Origin: Clostridia bacterium
Lineage (GTDB): Bacteria > Bacillota > Clostridia > UBA1212
Assembly: GCA_017959965.1 (NCBI GenBank)
Contig: JAGCZO010000044.1
Location: 1 to 33,304, forward strand
DNA length: 33,304 nt
Reading direction: 5' to 3'
The notes under the pieces were generated by a model that was given only the letters and a program-made list of their open reading frames with translations, was not told the DNA's origin and did not search any database. A program made the position numbers and the translations under genes. Shown piece by piece: positions 24,188-32,565 of this stretch. The first letter of the stretch is position 1, and each line of letters opens with the position of its first letter.

Positions 24188-25669
24188 TCAGATGTATTTT
24201 TGTTCGAGATAGTCGGCGAACACGTTGGCGTCCAGAGGGCCGCAGATGCTTTCGAAGAGCTCGCAGGGATCGATCATTTTTCCGTGGCGCCAGATCTTGT
24301 TCTCCAGCCACGCGCTGATCTTCGCTATATTGCCGCTCCTCACGGCCTCCCAAACGTCGAACTCCTTCCCCATCTCTTTGAGATACTGAGCCCCGTAGGC
24401 TGATCCGATGGCGTATGAGGGGAAATAGCCGATGAGCCCTTCGGACCAGTGCACGTCCTGAAGCACGCCCTCCTTGTCGGAAGGCACGTCGATCCCCAGG
24501 TACTCCTTGTAGAGCCTGTTCCACTCCCCGGGAAGGTCGCCGGCCTTGAGCTCGCCTGACATCATCTTCTTTTCAAGCTCATACCTGATCATGATGTGGA
24601 GGCAGTACGTGACCTCGTCGGCCTCGGTCCTTACGAGTGATGGCTGCACCTTCGTCACCATTTTCCAGAAGGTCTTAACGTCAACGCCGTCGAGAAGAGG
24701 TGAAAAGATCTCCTTCATCTTGGGAAGGACCAGCTCGCAGAAGGCCTCGCTCCTCCCTACGATATTCTCATAGAACCTGGACTGGCTCTCGTGGATGGCC
24801 ATGGAAACGCCGCTGCCGAGCATACCGAGGGCAATGTCGTCCCCGATGCCCAGCTCGTAAAGCGCGTGGCCGCCCTCGTGTATCACGGAGTACATTGACG
24901 CCGCGGGCATTGTTTCGTAATAGTGGGTCGTTATCCTCACGTCGTACTTGGAAAAATCCGTGGTGAACGGGTGCTCCGTCTCCCCCAGGGCGCAGCGCTC
25001 CTTGTCAAGGCCGATAACGTCCATGAGGTAGTCCGAAAGCAGCTTCTGTTTTTCCACCGGGAAGGGTACGCTTATGGGCCCGACGTCGATATCCGCGGAC
25101 TTTTCCGCCGCCTTTGCGGCAATCGGCACCAGTCTCTTTTTGAGATCGCCAAAGAATTTGTCGCATTTTTCCGCCGTCAGGCCTTTTTCAAAGGAATCCA
25201 GCTGCGTGGTGTACGGATCTTTATCCGGAGCTCTGTAGAGCGCGAATTTCCTCGCGTAGTCGAACATCTTCTGGAGATAAGGCTCAAACAGTTTGAAGTC
25301 GTTCGTTTGCTTGGCGGTCTTCCAGACGTGCTCCGACTCCTCCCGCTGCTTCACGTACTCCACGTACTCGTCAACGGGGATGCAGTCGGTCTCGTCAAAA
25401 ATGCGTCTCATCAGGACGGCCTTGCGGCGTGTCACCGGGTCAAGTGTGTCCTTCGCAGCCTCAAGGTCCTCCAGAAGCTTTACCGCCTCCGGCCCCGTTG
25501 TAAGCTCATAGGACATTCTGGAGAGCTCCCCCATGGTCTCCCCTCTTACGATCGCGCTTTTCGGAGGAGCAGACGTATTTCCATCGTAGCTGAGTATCCC
25601 CATCGCGTGGCCGAGGGCAAAACAAGTCTTTTCGTAGGCTTCGAGCCTTTCAAGCAGTTTTTCGTTCAC
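24188..25669 (-). CDS. M32-family metallocarboxypeptidase (Taq type)
   Basis: The 493-residue protein is of normal family length. It carries the zinc motif HEGGH (264-268) and the following HESQSR (293-298), whose Glu is the third zinc ligand; the N-terminal YDGNTSAPP segment is also typical. It is a cytoplasmic, metal-dependent enzyme that trims C-terminal residues from peptides. The start is GTG 25669. Its GGAG site lies in the last codons of the preceding HD gene, whose TGA ends one base upstream (TGA-C-GTG), so translation is coupled. An alternative ATG three bases upstream would hit a stop. Confidence 0.93.
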   Translation of the reverse strand: MNEKLLERLEAYEKTCFALGHAMGILSYDGNTSAPPKSAIVRGETMGELSRMSYELTTGPEAVKLLEDLEAAKDTLDPVTRRKAVLMRRIFDETDCIPVDEYVEYVKQREESEHVWKTAKQTNDFKLFEPYLQKMFDYARKFALYRAPDKDPYTTQLDSFEKGLTAEKCDKFFGDLKKRLVPIAAKAAEKSADIDVGPISVPFPVEKQKLLSDYLMDVIGLDKERCALGETEHPFTTDFSKYDVRITTHYYETMPAASMYSVIHEGGHALYELGIGDDIALGMLGSGVSMAIHESQSRFYENIVGRSEAFCELVLPKMKEIFSPLLDGVDVKTFWKMVTKVQPSLVRTEADEVTYCLHIMIRYELEKKMMSGELKAGDLPGEWNRLYKEYLGIDVPSDKEGVLQDVHWSEGLIGYFPSYAIGSAYGAQYLKEMGKEFDVWEAVRSGNIAKISAWLENKIWRHGKMIDPCELFESICGPLDANVFADYLEQKYI

Positions 25670-25670
25670 G

Positions 25671-26362
25671 TCATATTCTCCATTCTTCGTCTCTGACCGC
25701 CCCGAAGACGACCCTCAGCAGCTGCTTATACTCTATATACGCGGGCTCATTTCTGAATTCGGTCATGAGATCCGCAAAAGAGCTGTAGTACCAGGCATGC
25801 TTTGCCGGGTCCTTCATGTTGAATCTGTCCCAGAGCTTTTCGCCGACCCGGCGGTAGTCCCAGAATATAGACCGGAGATTTGACAGCTTGTCGGAGAAAA
25901 TGATGATCTTCTCGTCAAGAGTCGCCTTGTCCCTCACGAAATCAATGGTCTCCTGCTTCCTGACCTGCCATGAATCCGCCGACGGGATGCCGGGTCTCTT
26001 GTCCTCGGAATCGCTTTTTATGAGGCGAAGTACCTCTGAGCCGAATTTTTCGGTGATATATTCCGGGTGGCGGCGGTGTCCTCAAGCACGTCGTGGAGGA
26101 TCGCGGCGGCGATAATGTTTTGGCGCGCAGCATCGTCGAAGTCGGTGGAAAGCGCCGCGGCAATGACTCCCGCCTCCATGGGGTGAACGATGTAGGGGGT
26201 GTTTGACCCTTTCCTTTTGCTTCCCATGTGCGCCTTTACGGCGAATATCATCGCTCTGTCCACAAGGCTGAGCCCCTTGTCGAATTCGGTGATGTCCGCG
26301 GGGTTGTGCATAGCCATGTTCGGCTTCTTTGATTCGGTTTCGGTCGTTTTTTCCATAGTCAT
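25671..26362 (-). pseudogene. HD-domain (p)ppGpp-hydrolase-like gene, frameshifted
   Basis: The 5' frame encodes the start of a RelA/SpoT-type HD hydrolase domain: HPMEAG, then AAAILHDVLEDT with the His-Asp pair. At about 26065-26067 the frame breaks. Restoring one base in a G run on the + strand (GGG to GGGG) rejoins the downstream frame as TPEYITEKFGSE and onward to DKLSNLRSIFWDYR, the conserved end of the domain, finishing at 25671. The rejoined protein (about 230 residues) would resemble single-domain alarmone hydrolases. The break may be a true mutation or a homopolymer sequencing error. The start is uncertain: ATG 26362, 26383 or 26356, none with a strong ribosome site. It is tightly placed between the GH78 and carboxypeptidase genes. 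Confidence 0.75.
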
Positions 26363-26396
26363 TTTATCTCTGATTATCTGCATTAATGATCTGCCC

Positions 26397-29093
26397 TCAG
26401 GCGTCGACAACGAACCTGTAGGTGCCGCTGCCGAGCTTCTTTTCCTCTCCGCTCAGAGGAAGTATCACTCTCGCTTCGGTACCCGCGGGGATCCCGCACT
26501 CATATATGAGCTTATCGCCGTCGTAGTGCCAATCGGAGCGGATCGCTCCCCTCACCGAGTCGTAGGTGGCCTTGCAGAAGCCGATCCTTCTGTCGGGAAC
26601 GGGTGCGAGCACAAACGAGCCGAAGCCCGCGGACTCGGGTCTGATACCCGCCATATAAGCGAACATCCACTCGGAGACACAGCCGTAGGCGTAGTGGTTG
26701 AAGGAGTTCATGCCCACGTCGCCAAAGCCGTTCTCGATGGAATAGCTGTTCCAGCGTTCCCAGACCGTGGTGGCCCCGGCCTTTACGGAGTAGAGCCACG
26801 AGGGCATCTGATCCTGGAGGAGGAGCGTGTAAGCCATTTCGTTAAGGCCGTACTGGGAGAGAGTCGGAAGAAGTATGCTGGTGCCGAGGAAGCCTGTCTG
26901 GAGTCTGTTGCCTTTGTCGGCGAAATTGTCCATAAGCTGCTTCTTTACCGCCTCGTAAGACTTTTCGTCGGGGAGGAGCCTCAGCTTGAGGGCAAACAGA
27001 GCCGCGGTCTGCTGAGGCAGTTTAACGGTGCCGTCCTCGTTTACGTAAGTCTCGATGAAGAACTTCTTCTCCTTCTCGTATATCTCCGCGTAGCGTCTGG
27101 CGTCGTCGGGTCTTCCCGTGGCGTCGGCCATTTCCGACATGATCATGGCGTCCCAGGCGTAGTAGCAGACCCCGAGATAGACCTGGAGGGGATTGTCGTT
27201 GGGCTCAAATGAGAGCCAGTCGCCGTAACAGGGAACGGGTCCCGCGGTGCCTTTGGAGGCCAGGAAGTGATCCATGTAAAGCTTCATGGAGCCGTAGTTC
27301 TCGTCAATGATGGTGGTGTCGCCGGACATCTTCCAGACGTAGTAAGGGACGAGGATGCCCGCGTCGGCCCATCCCATGCAGCCCATTCCAAGGACCCAGG
27401 GACCCGACGGGGCAACGCTGGGGTAGGAGCCGTCCACGCCCTGGCTGTCCTGCATATCCTGCATCCATTTCTCAAGGAAGGTCTGGGCGGCTGTCGAGTA
27501 ATACTGGGCCGCGGTGGTGAATACCTGGGTGTCGGCGGTCCAGCCAAGTCTTTCGTCTCTCTGAGGGCAGTCAGTGGGAATGCTCACGTAATTTGAGTAC
27601 ATGCCCCATCTGCCGTTCTCGAAAAGCTTGTTCACAAGCTCGCTGCCGGTGGTCAGCGTACCGCTGTCGTAGCCGACGCTTGTAATAGTCTTTGCGGTGA
27701 TCTTCGAGAAAATAACGTCTTCCTCCGCGGTTATCTGCACGTATCTGAAGCCGTAGAAGGTATGTACGGGCTCGAAGGTCTCGTCAACGAAATCCTTGCC
27801 AATAATATACGTGGTGGCGGCTCTGGCGGACCTCATGTTTTCAAGGTAAACGCTTCCGCCAGGTCCGTCGTTGCCTCTTGATCTTTCGCCGTTTCTGTCG
27901 TTCAGCATCTCGCCGTGACGGATAAGTATCTTCGTGCCGGCTTTGCCTCTCACCGTGAAGCACTCGCGCCCCGCGGCGTTCTGGCCGAAGTCGACAACGC
28001 CCGTCTCGCCCTTCTTAAGCACAAAACCTTCGCCGTCAAAATCGACTTTCCCGTCGATGACGCCGAATTCCTTTGCCGCCGGGTTATCCGCGGGGGCCTC
28101 CTTGGCGCCTTTGGCTCCTTTGAAGGTATATATCTTGACCGGTTTTCTTTCCCGGTCTGTCCTTTCGACAACAGGCTCGCCGTGCATGGACTCCAGCTCT
28201 CCGGCGAAGAAGTCGGATTCATTGGCGTCTTCCCAGCCGCTGTCGTCAAAGCCCGGATACATAAAATCTGTGGAGATCCTTGCGTCGTAGTCCTCGCCTT
28301 CGTAGACCGAGGCGGCGACTACCGGATTGTCCGCGGACACCTTCCACTCGCCGTCGCTGGTGATTATGTTAAGGTCGCCCTCCGGATCCTCGGCGGTGAT
28401 GACGCAGAAGAGCATGGGGAAATCGCCCCTGGCGCCGATCCTGTCTGAGTACCAGCCGGTGCCCACAACGGCGCTGAAGCAGTTGACGCCGGGCCTGCAC
28501 ATGGGTGTGATGTCGTAGGCGGTATACATGCGGCGCTTGAGGGGCTCCGTGAAGCCGGGCTTCAGCTCGTAGCGTCTCTCAACGCCAAGGGCATCCGTAT
28601 CGAAAACGGGCACGCCGTTGATGTATGCTTCGTAGATTCCGCCTGCGGAAACAAAGAGCTTAACGCACACGTCGTCCTCTTCCACCGTGAATTCCTTGCG
28701 GAACGCGGGGACAGTGTCCTTCGTGTAGCCTTCCTTATGAGGCAACGTGATCCATTTTGCGCCAAGTTCCTCTTCCGCGCCCATAAGACCCGTGGAAAAA
28801 TACGTCTTTCCGGAAACGGTCTCGCCGGTGGACAGTCTGACCTGGACCACCACGTCGTAATCGGACACGAAGTCAAGCATTTCGCCGTCGTACATGCAGC
28901 AGTTTTCCGACGTCTCCACTTCTCCGGAGGACCATACCGTCTCGCCGAAGGAGTCGTGTATCTCAACGCAGTACATCTCCTGCGTCACATTTGATTCGTC
29001 GGACTCGATCTTCCAGCAGAAACGCGGGAAAAGCTCGTCAATGGAAGCGGCTCTGCGGAGTTTTTCGCAAGTCAGATCATAAAGTCTCGTCAT
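26397..29093 (-). CDS. GH78-family alpha-L-rhamnosidase
   Basis: The 898-residue protein has the GH78 layout: N-terminal beta-sandwich modules with a GTGWYSDRIG segment, an (alpha/alpha)6 barrel, and a C-terminal beta domain. In the barrel, CPQRDERLGW (509-518) holds the expected general acid Glu514, and TVWERW holds the expected base Glu779. GMNSFNHYAYG follows as usual. It removes terminal alpha-L-rhamnose from plant polysaccharides, such as pectin side chains, or from glycosides. No signal peptide is seen. AAGGA lies before ATG 29093. It is the first gene of the operon leading to the carboxypeptidase and the ABC-DUF1854 genes; whether that reflects a shared function or only shared transcription is unclear. 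Confidence 0.9.
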   Translation of the reverse strand: MTRLYDLTCEKLRRAASIDELFPRFCWKIESDESNVTQEMYCVEIHDSFGETVWSSGEVETSENCCMYDGEMLDFVSDYDVVVQVRLSTGETVSGKTYFSTGLMGAEEELGAKWITLPHKEGYTKDTVPAFRKEFTVEEDDVCVKLFVSAGGIYEAYINGVPVFDTDALGVERRYELKPGFTEPLKRRMYTAYDITPMCRPGVNCFSAVVGTGWYSDRIGARGDFPMLFCVITAEDPEGDLNIITSDGEWKVSADNPVVAASVYEGEDYDARISTDFMYPGFDDSGWEDANESDFFAGELESMHGEPVVERTDRERKPVKIYTFKGAKGAKEAPADNPAAKEFGVIDGKVDFDGEGFVLKKGETGVVDFGQNAAGRECFTVRGKAGTKILIRHGEMLNDRNGERSRGNDGPGGSVYLENMRSARAATTYIIGKDFVDETFEPVHTFYGFRYVQITAEEDVIFSKITAKTITSVGYDSGTLTTGSELVNKLFENGRWGMYSNYVSIPTDCPQRDERLGWTADTQVFTTAAQYYSTAAQTFLEKWMQDMQDSQGVDGSYPSVAPSGPWVLGMGCMGWADAGILVPYYVWKMSGDTTIIDENYGSMKLYMDHFLASKGTAGPVPCYGDWLSFEPNDNPLQVYLGVCYYAWDAMIMSEMADATGRPDDARRYAEIYEKEKKFFIETYVNEDGTVKLPQQTAALFALKLRLLPDEKSYEAVKKQLMDNFADKGNRLQTGFLGTSILLPTLSQYGLNEMAYTLLLQDQMPSWLYSVKAGATTVWERWNSYSIENGFGDVGMNSFNHYAYGCVSEWMFAYMAGIRPESAGFGSFVLAPVPDRRIGFCKATYDSVRGAIRSDWHYDGDKLIYECGIPAGTEARVILPLSGEEKKLGSGTYRFVVDA

Positions 29094-29224
29094 AAGGGTT
29101 CCTTTCCCGGCGCGTATGTCCCGCGCCGCGCGGCTGAAGCCTGTGTATGTTTCGCTGTATTCGGAAGACCGGTATTTTTACTGTTCCCGGATCGGGATCG
29201 TTTTCATTTGCTTTGTCGCCGTTA

Positions 29225-29253
29225 ATTATACAACGGAGTTCCTTTGTTTTCAA
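29225..29253 (-). promoter_or_regulatory. Promoter of the GH78-to-ABC operon
   Basis: On the - strand: TTGAAA (29253-29248), 17-base spacer, TATAAT (29230-29225). The leader is about 124 bases, with a small TCCCG-atc-CGGGA hairpin. Immediately upstream, GCCCG-N4-CGGGC followed by GTTTTTT forms a small terminator-like hairpin on the - strand (29255-29275). Confidence 0.75.
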
Positions 29254-29276
29254 TAAAAAACGCCCGCTCCCGGGCC

Positions 29277-29314
29277 CATTGGCGATACAGGTTTTCAGGC
29301 TTTTTCCATTGGCG
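29277..29314. repeat. Two intergenic copies of CATTGGCG, 30 bp apart
   Basis: Exact copies lie at 29277-29284 and 29307-29314, in the same orientation. They fall in the 354-base gap 29094-29447, between the divergent promoters of the GH78 operon and the lipoprotein gene. They belong to a family of 19 exact copies in the window. The rest of the gap holds the two promoters and leaders; I see no gene in it. Confidence 0.7.
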
Positions 29315-29387
29315 GAAGTCCCCTCCCGGGCGCCTCTTTTTTGCGATTTTTGCGAAAACTTAACTTTTCATCAAAAACTTGACTTTG

Positions 29388-29416
29388 TTGCAATCCGCCC
29401 CCTCAGATGGTATAAT
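29388..29416 (+). promoter_or_regulatory. Promoter of the LRR lipoprotein gene
   Basis: TTGCAA (29388-29393), 17-base spacer, TATAAT (29411-29416) with TGG ahead (extended -10). The leader is only about 25 bases and includes AAGGAGG just before the start. Confidence 0.75.
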
Positions 29417-29447
29417 GCGGTCGTATACCACTCAAGGAGGTCATGAT

Positions 29448-30539
29448 ATGAAGAACAGCAGACTGATTTGTATGATATTTGCCGCGGCGCTGATCCTGGC
29501 GGTTTGCTTCTGCGGCTGCTCTATAACAAACGTTAAGATCGAGACCGGAGAATGCGGCGAGGATGCCGAGTGGAGCCTTTCGGACGGAGTGCTTACCGTC
29601 GAGGGCAGCGGCGCTGTCGATATTCCGGTGGAACCCGCGGGAGAAGTAAACACCATCATTGTTGACGACGGAATCACCGAGATCGGAGATAAAGCCTTCA
29701 AGGATATACCGGGGGTCTCAAGCATAGAGCTTCCCGAATCTCTTGTCAAAATAGGCAGCGAGGCTTTCTCGGGACTTAAGGATATCAGCGAAATAGAGAT
29801 ACCCGACGCAGTAAAAGATATCGCGGGCGACGCGTTCAGAGGCTGGGAGGATTCACAGACTATTATAAGCCAATGGTACGAGGGCTCGGTGGAAAACTGG
29901 CAGGAGTACTACGACCTCTGGAAAAACTACAGCGAGAAGCTCAAATCATTTCTTGACGACGAGGAACTGAGAGAGAAGACTCAGGCCTTCGCCAATAAGT
30001 GGAGCGCATACATCAAAGAGAACTATGACGAATTTGTGGAGCTCTACGGGAAGATCACGGAGACCGGCTCAGAGGACATTTTGGGACTCATCAAGAGCCT
30101 CACCGAATTCAAGGACGAATTTGTAAACGACCTGCTGGACATAATTCCGTCCATCGAACGTGTGCTCAAGCAGCTGGAAACGGAAGGCGAGGGCATCATA
30201 TATGAGATCAATGGCGACATGGGAGAGGCTCTCAGCAGCTTCTACTTCGGCATTGAGGATGCGAGAGAATATATCGGCGACTCCGCAAAGGACTACTTCA
30301 GTATCTTCAAGGCAGTGCTGCCCCAGTACGAGGAAGGTCTGAAATCGATTCTCGGCATCGACGACAATGACGGTTCCGGCGAAAGCGAAGTTCCCGCGGA
30401 ACCGGAGACATCGGAAGAAGGCGAAAAGGCCTCCGAAGGAAAGAAAAACAACTGGCGGGATTTCTGGGAAGGCCTCGATCCCGAGACTTTCGATATCATT
30501 TCAGACGCCCTTGACAAGTTTGCTGAAAAGCACGACTGA
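29448..30539 (+). CDS. Leucine-rich-repeat (LRR_5/BspA-like) lipoprotein with helical C-terminus
   Basis: The 363-residue protein starts at ATG 29448, seven bases after AAGGAGG; the longer open frame begins before the promoter's -10 box and is not used. A signal peptide with a Cys-rich end (AVCFCGCS) suggests a lipid-anchored Cys near residue 24, though the lipobox is not canonical. Residues about 60-130 carry LRR_5 units (ITEIGDKAFKDI, LVKIGSEAFSGL, VKDIAGDAFRGW). After that come about 170 residues of predicted amphipathic helix, a short Glu/Ser/Pro-rich segment, and a terminal helix. Short LRR_5 runs usually act in surface binding. The helical part matches no family I recognise. Confidence 0.8.
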   Translation: MKNSRLICMIFAAALILAVCFCGCSITNVKIETGECGEDAEWSLSDGVLTVEGSGAVDIPVEPAGEVNTIIVDDGITEIGDKAFKDIPGVSSIELPESLVKIGSEAFSGLKDISEIEIPDAVKDIAGDAFRGWEDSQTIISQWYEGSVENWQEYYDLWKNYSEKLKSFLDDEELREKTQAFANKWSAYIKENYDEFVELYGKITETGSEDILGLIKSLTEFKDEFVNDLLDIIPSIERVLKQLETEGEGIIYEINGDMGEALSSFYFGIEDAREYIGDSAKDYFSIFKAVLPQYEEGLKSILGIDDNDGSGESEVPAEPETSEEGEKASEGKKNNWRDFWEGLDPETFDIISDALDKFAEKHD

Positions 30540-30543
30540 TCTG
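30532..30543 (+). repeat. ACGACTGATCTG at gene end, copy 3
   Basis: The 12-mer spans the last codon (GAC), the stop TGA and four further bases, in the same register as at 1949-1960. Confidence 0.6.
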
Positions 30544-30571
30544 TCGCTTACTGATTATCTGCATCAAGTTT

Positions 30572-30616
30572 AAAAGGCTTGGGGCTGTGCCGTTTGGCCG
30601 GATCCAAGCCTTTTTT
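30572..30616. terminator. Terminator of the lipoprotein gene
   Basis: AAAAGGCTTGG (30572-30582) pairs perfectly with CCAAGCCTTTT (30604-30614), followed by more T. The AAAA on the left arm lets it work for the - strand AIM24-family gene too. Confidence 0.85.
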
Positions 30617-30624
30617 AATTGAAC

Positions 30625-30654
30625 GGCCGGCCGTTGGTTTTCAGGCGGCCGGCC
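30625..30654. terminator. Second GC-rich hairpin between convergent genes
   Basis: GGCCGGCC (30625-30632) pairs with GGCCGGCC (30647-30654). No strong U-tract follows on either strand. Its arms and TTTT-containing loop resemble the hairpin after hyd operon 2 (9723-9758), so the two may be related elements. Confidence 0.5.
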
Positions 30655-30687
30655 TTTCATCATTGATCATTGAAGCACTGTTTCCCG

Positions 30688-31353
30688 TTACTGATTCGCG
30701 CCGCTCTGCATCCTTGCCTCCAGGGCAGTGATCGACTGGATGACAACGTGTCCGGGGCCTGTGACGACTGTGTTGAAGATGCCCTCGCCGCCGAACAGCG
30801 CGTTCTTCACGCCGCCCACGGACTGGATCCCTATATCCACCGTAGCGTCGCAGTAGGCGAGATTTCCCGTGCTGATGACGAGCTGCTCTCCCGCCTTGAG
30901 ATCGTAATCGTAAACGGATCCGTCAAGCTCCACAAAGGCGATACCTCTTCCGGACAGCTTGTTCATAATAAAACCCTCTCCGCCGAACAGTCCCGCGCCA
31001 ACTTTCTTCTGAAGATGCACGGAAAGCTCCACGCCCTCTTCCGCGGCCAGGAAGGCCGTCTTCTGGCAGATGATTGGCTTGTCGGGTGTGACCTCTATGG
31101 CTTTGATGGCGCCGGGGAAGCTCGATGCGAAAGCTATGAACTGGCCGTCGGAATTGGCGGTGTAGATATTCTGGAAAAGAGACTCTCCGGAGAACATACG
31201 TCCGAAGGCCTTGCCGATGCCGCCCGCTTTTGTCTCCATTTTGAAATCCTGAGATCTCCAGGACATAGCGCCGCTCTCGGTAATTATCTTCTCGCCGCTT
31301 ACCGGGTAGCAGATCACCACGGGAAGGGGTTCGCCCTTAATTTCATATCTCAT
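30688..31353 (-). CDS. AIM24/TIGR00266-family protein
   Basis: The 221-residue protein is made of beta-strand repeats with the family's recurring Gly-rich turns: KAGGIGKAFGRMFSGES, GAGLFGGEGF and KNALFGGEG. MRYEIKG is a typical start. No signal peptide or membrane helix is seen. Bacterial members are widespread and their molecular role is not established. I start it at ATG 31353, eight bases after GGAGG; the open frame reaches back into hemW but has no ribosome site there. It follows hemW by 61 bases. That gap holds GGGAA-N3-TTCCC (31381-31393) followed by a T run on the - strand, a possible weak attenuator. Confidence 0.85.
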   Translation of the reverse strand: MRYEIKGEPLPVVICYPVSGEKIITESGAMSWRSQDFKMETKAGGIGKAFGRMFSGESLFQNIYTANSDGQFIAFASSFPGAIKAIEVTPDKPIICQKTAFLAAEEGVELSVHLQKKVGAGLFGGEGFIMNKLSGRGIAFVELDGSVYDYDLKAGEQLVISTGNLAYCDATVDIGIQSVGGVKNALFGGEGIFNTVVTGPGHVVIQSITALEARMQSGANQ

Positions 31354-31414
31354 AACTGTACCTCCAAAAAAAATATTTCCGGGAAATGTTCCCTTAAGTA
31401 ACGTTAAAATGATC

Positions 31415-32560
31415 CTACACGAATTCCGTGAAGATCTCATTGGCAAAATCAAGCCCTTTTTCCGTCAGCCTGTAGGGCCTTTCTGCGCTGCCTGACCGTC
31501 CGATGAGGCCCCTTGCCTCGAGTTTCCCCAGCTTTTCCGCAAAAAGCACAGCGGGATCTTCGCCGTACCGTCTTTTGAACTCCGCAAAGTCCGGCCCGTC
31601 CGTCAGTCTGAAGCCGAGCATCATGAATTCCGACATGGCCTCGCCAATGCCTAAAGTATCGTCCTCGTCAGGCTTTACGTCACCGAGCTTTTCGGTATAA
31701 AGGGCAACGTCCTTCGTGTTCGTGAACCGCCTCAGCCCCGTGAAGGATGCAGCTGCCGCTCCGAGGCCGACGTAATGCTTCTGCTCCCAGTAGCGCCTGT
31801 TGTGGCGGGATTCCATGCCGGGCTTGGCGAAATTGGATATTTCGTACTGAATATATCCCGCTTTGTGTAAGATATCCCTCGCCGAATGGTAGTCGTCACG
31901 GTCCCGTTCATCGTCGGGCTCCGGGATCCTGCCCGAGGCAATGTCCTCCGCAAGAGGCGTGCCCTCCTCAACTATGAGGCTGTAGGCCGATATATGCTCC
32001 GGCGACAGTCCGATCACCTTTTTGAGAGACGACTCGAATTCTCCCTCAGGCTCCCCGGGCAGTCCCAGCATAAGGTCAACGTTGATGTTTTCAAAGCCTG
32101 CGTTTCTGGCGGTCTCAAAAGCCCTCACCGCCTGCTCCGCAGTGTGAACTCTTCCCATGACCTTCAATGCCCTTGGCTCAAGAGACTGGAAGCCGATGCT
32201 TATGCGGCTTGCGCCTGCAAGTTTCATTGCCTCCGCCTTTTCAGGGCTCAGGGACTCGGGGTTCGCCTCCACTGTAAATTCGGTGACGTTTGTCAGATCA
32301 AAAGACTCCCGCAAAGCATCCGCGAGTTTCATGATCTGCGAAGGAGAAAGGATCGAAGGGGTGCCGCCGCCGATAAACACGGTGCCGCAGGGCATGCTTT
32401 TGTCGCCCCGCCTCTTTGTCTCGCAAAGAAGCGCCTCAACGTACTTTTCTCTCTCAAGACAGTCCGAGGGGCCGGACACAAAGTCGCAGTATCTGCATTT
32501 TTTTACGCAGAACGGCACGTGGACGTATATTCCCACCGTGCCGCGGTCCGGTTCTCCCAT
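31415..32560 (-). CDS. hemW: Radical-SAM heme chaperone HemW
   Basis: The 381-residue protein has the radical-SAM cluster motif C-x3-C-x2-C at Cys18, 22 and 25 (CVKKCRYCDF). FIGGGTPS, the TVEANPES strand, SIGFQS, LMLGLPGE and the HemW-type C-terminal winged domain ending in EKGLDFANEIF follow. HemW-type proteins bind heme and deliver it to target enzymes; older annotation called them oxygen-independent coproporphyrinogen oxidase. I prefer ATG 32560, with AGGGTGA six bases ahead, to the GTG at 32569 that overlaps the lepA stop. It lies five bases after the lepA stop, the usual Bacillota order. Confidence 0.92.
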   Translation of the reverse strand: MGEPDRGTVGIYVHVPFCVKKCRYCDFVSGPSDCLEREKYVEALLCETKRRGDKSMPCGTVFIGGGTPSILSPSQIMKLADALRESFDLTNVTEFTVEANPESLSPEKAEAMKLAGASRISIGFQSLEPRALKVMGRVHTAEQAVRAFETARNAGFENINVDLMLGLPGEPEGEFESSLKKVIGLSPEHISAYSLIVEEGTPLAEDIASGRIPEPDDERDRDDYHSARDILHKAGYIQYEISNFAKPGMESRHNRRYWEQKHYVGLGAAAASFTGLRRFTNTKDVALYTEKLGDVKPDEDDTLGIGEAMSEFMMLGFRLTDGPDFAEFKRRYGEDPAVLFAEKLGKLEARGLIGRSGSAERPYRLTEKGLDFANEIFTEFV

Positions 32561-32565
32561 AAGTG

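Noticed and set aside
26050-26080. Programmed frameshifting in the HD-domain gene
   Set aside because: No slippery heptamer, stimulatory hairpin or internal ribosome-like site is evident; a one-base loss or sequence error is simpler.
26370-26383. 14-mer CTGATTATCTGCAT shared with 30551-30564
   Set aside because: A few 14-mer matches are expected by chance in a window of this size, and the two sites have no common context.
26199-27212. 337-codon open frame opposite the GH78 and HD genes
   Set aside because: It spans two real genes and their junction on the other strand, with no start signal.
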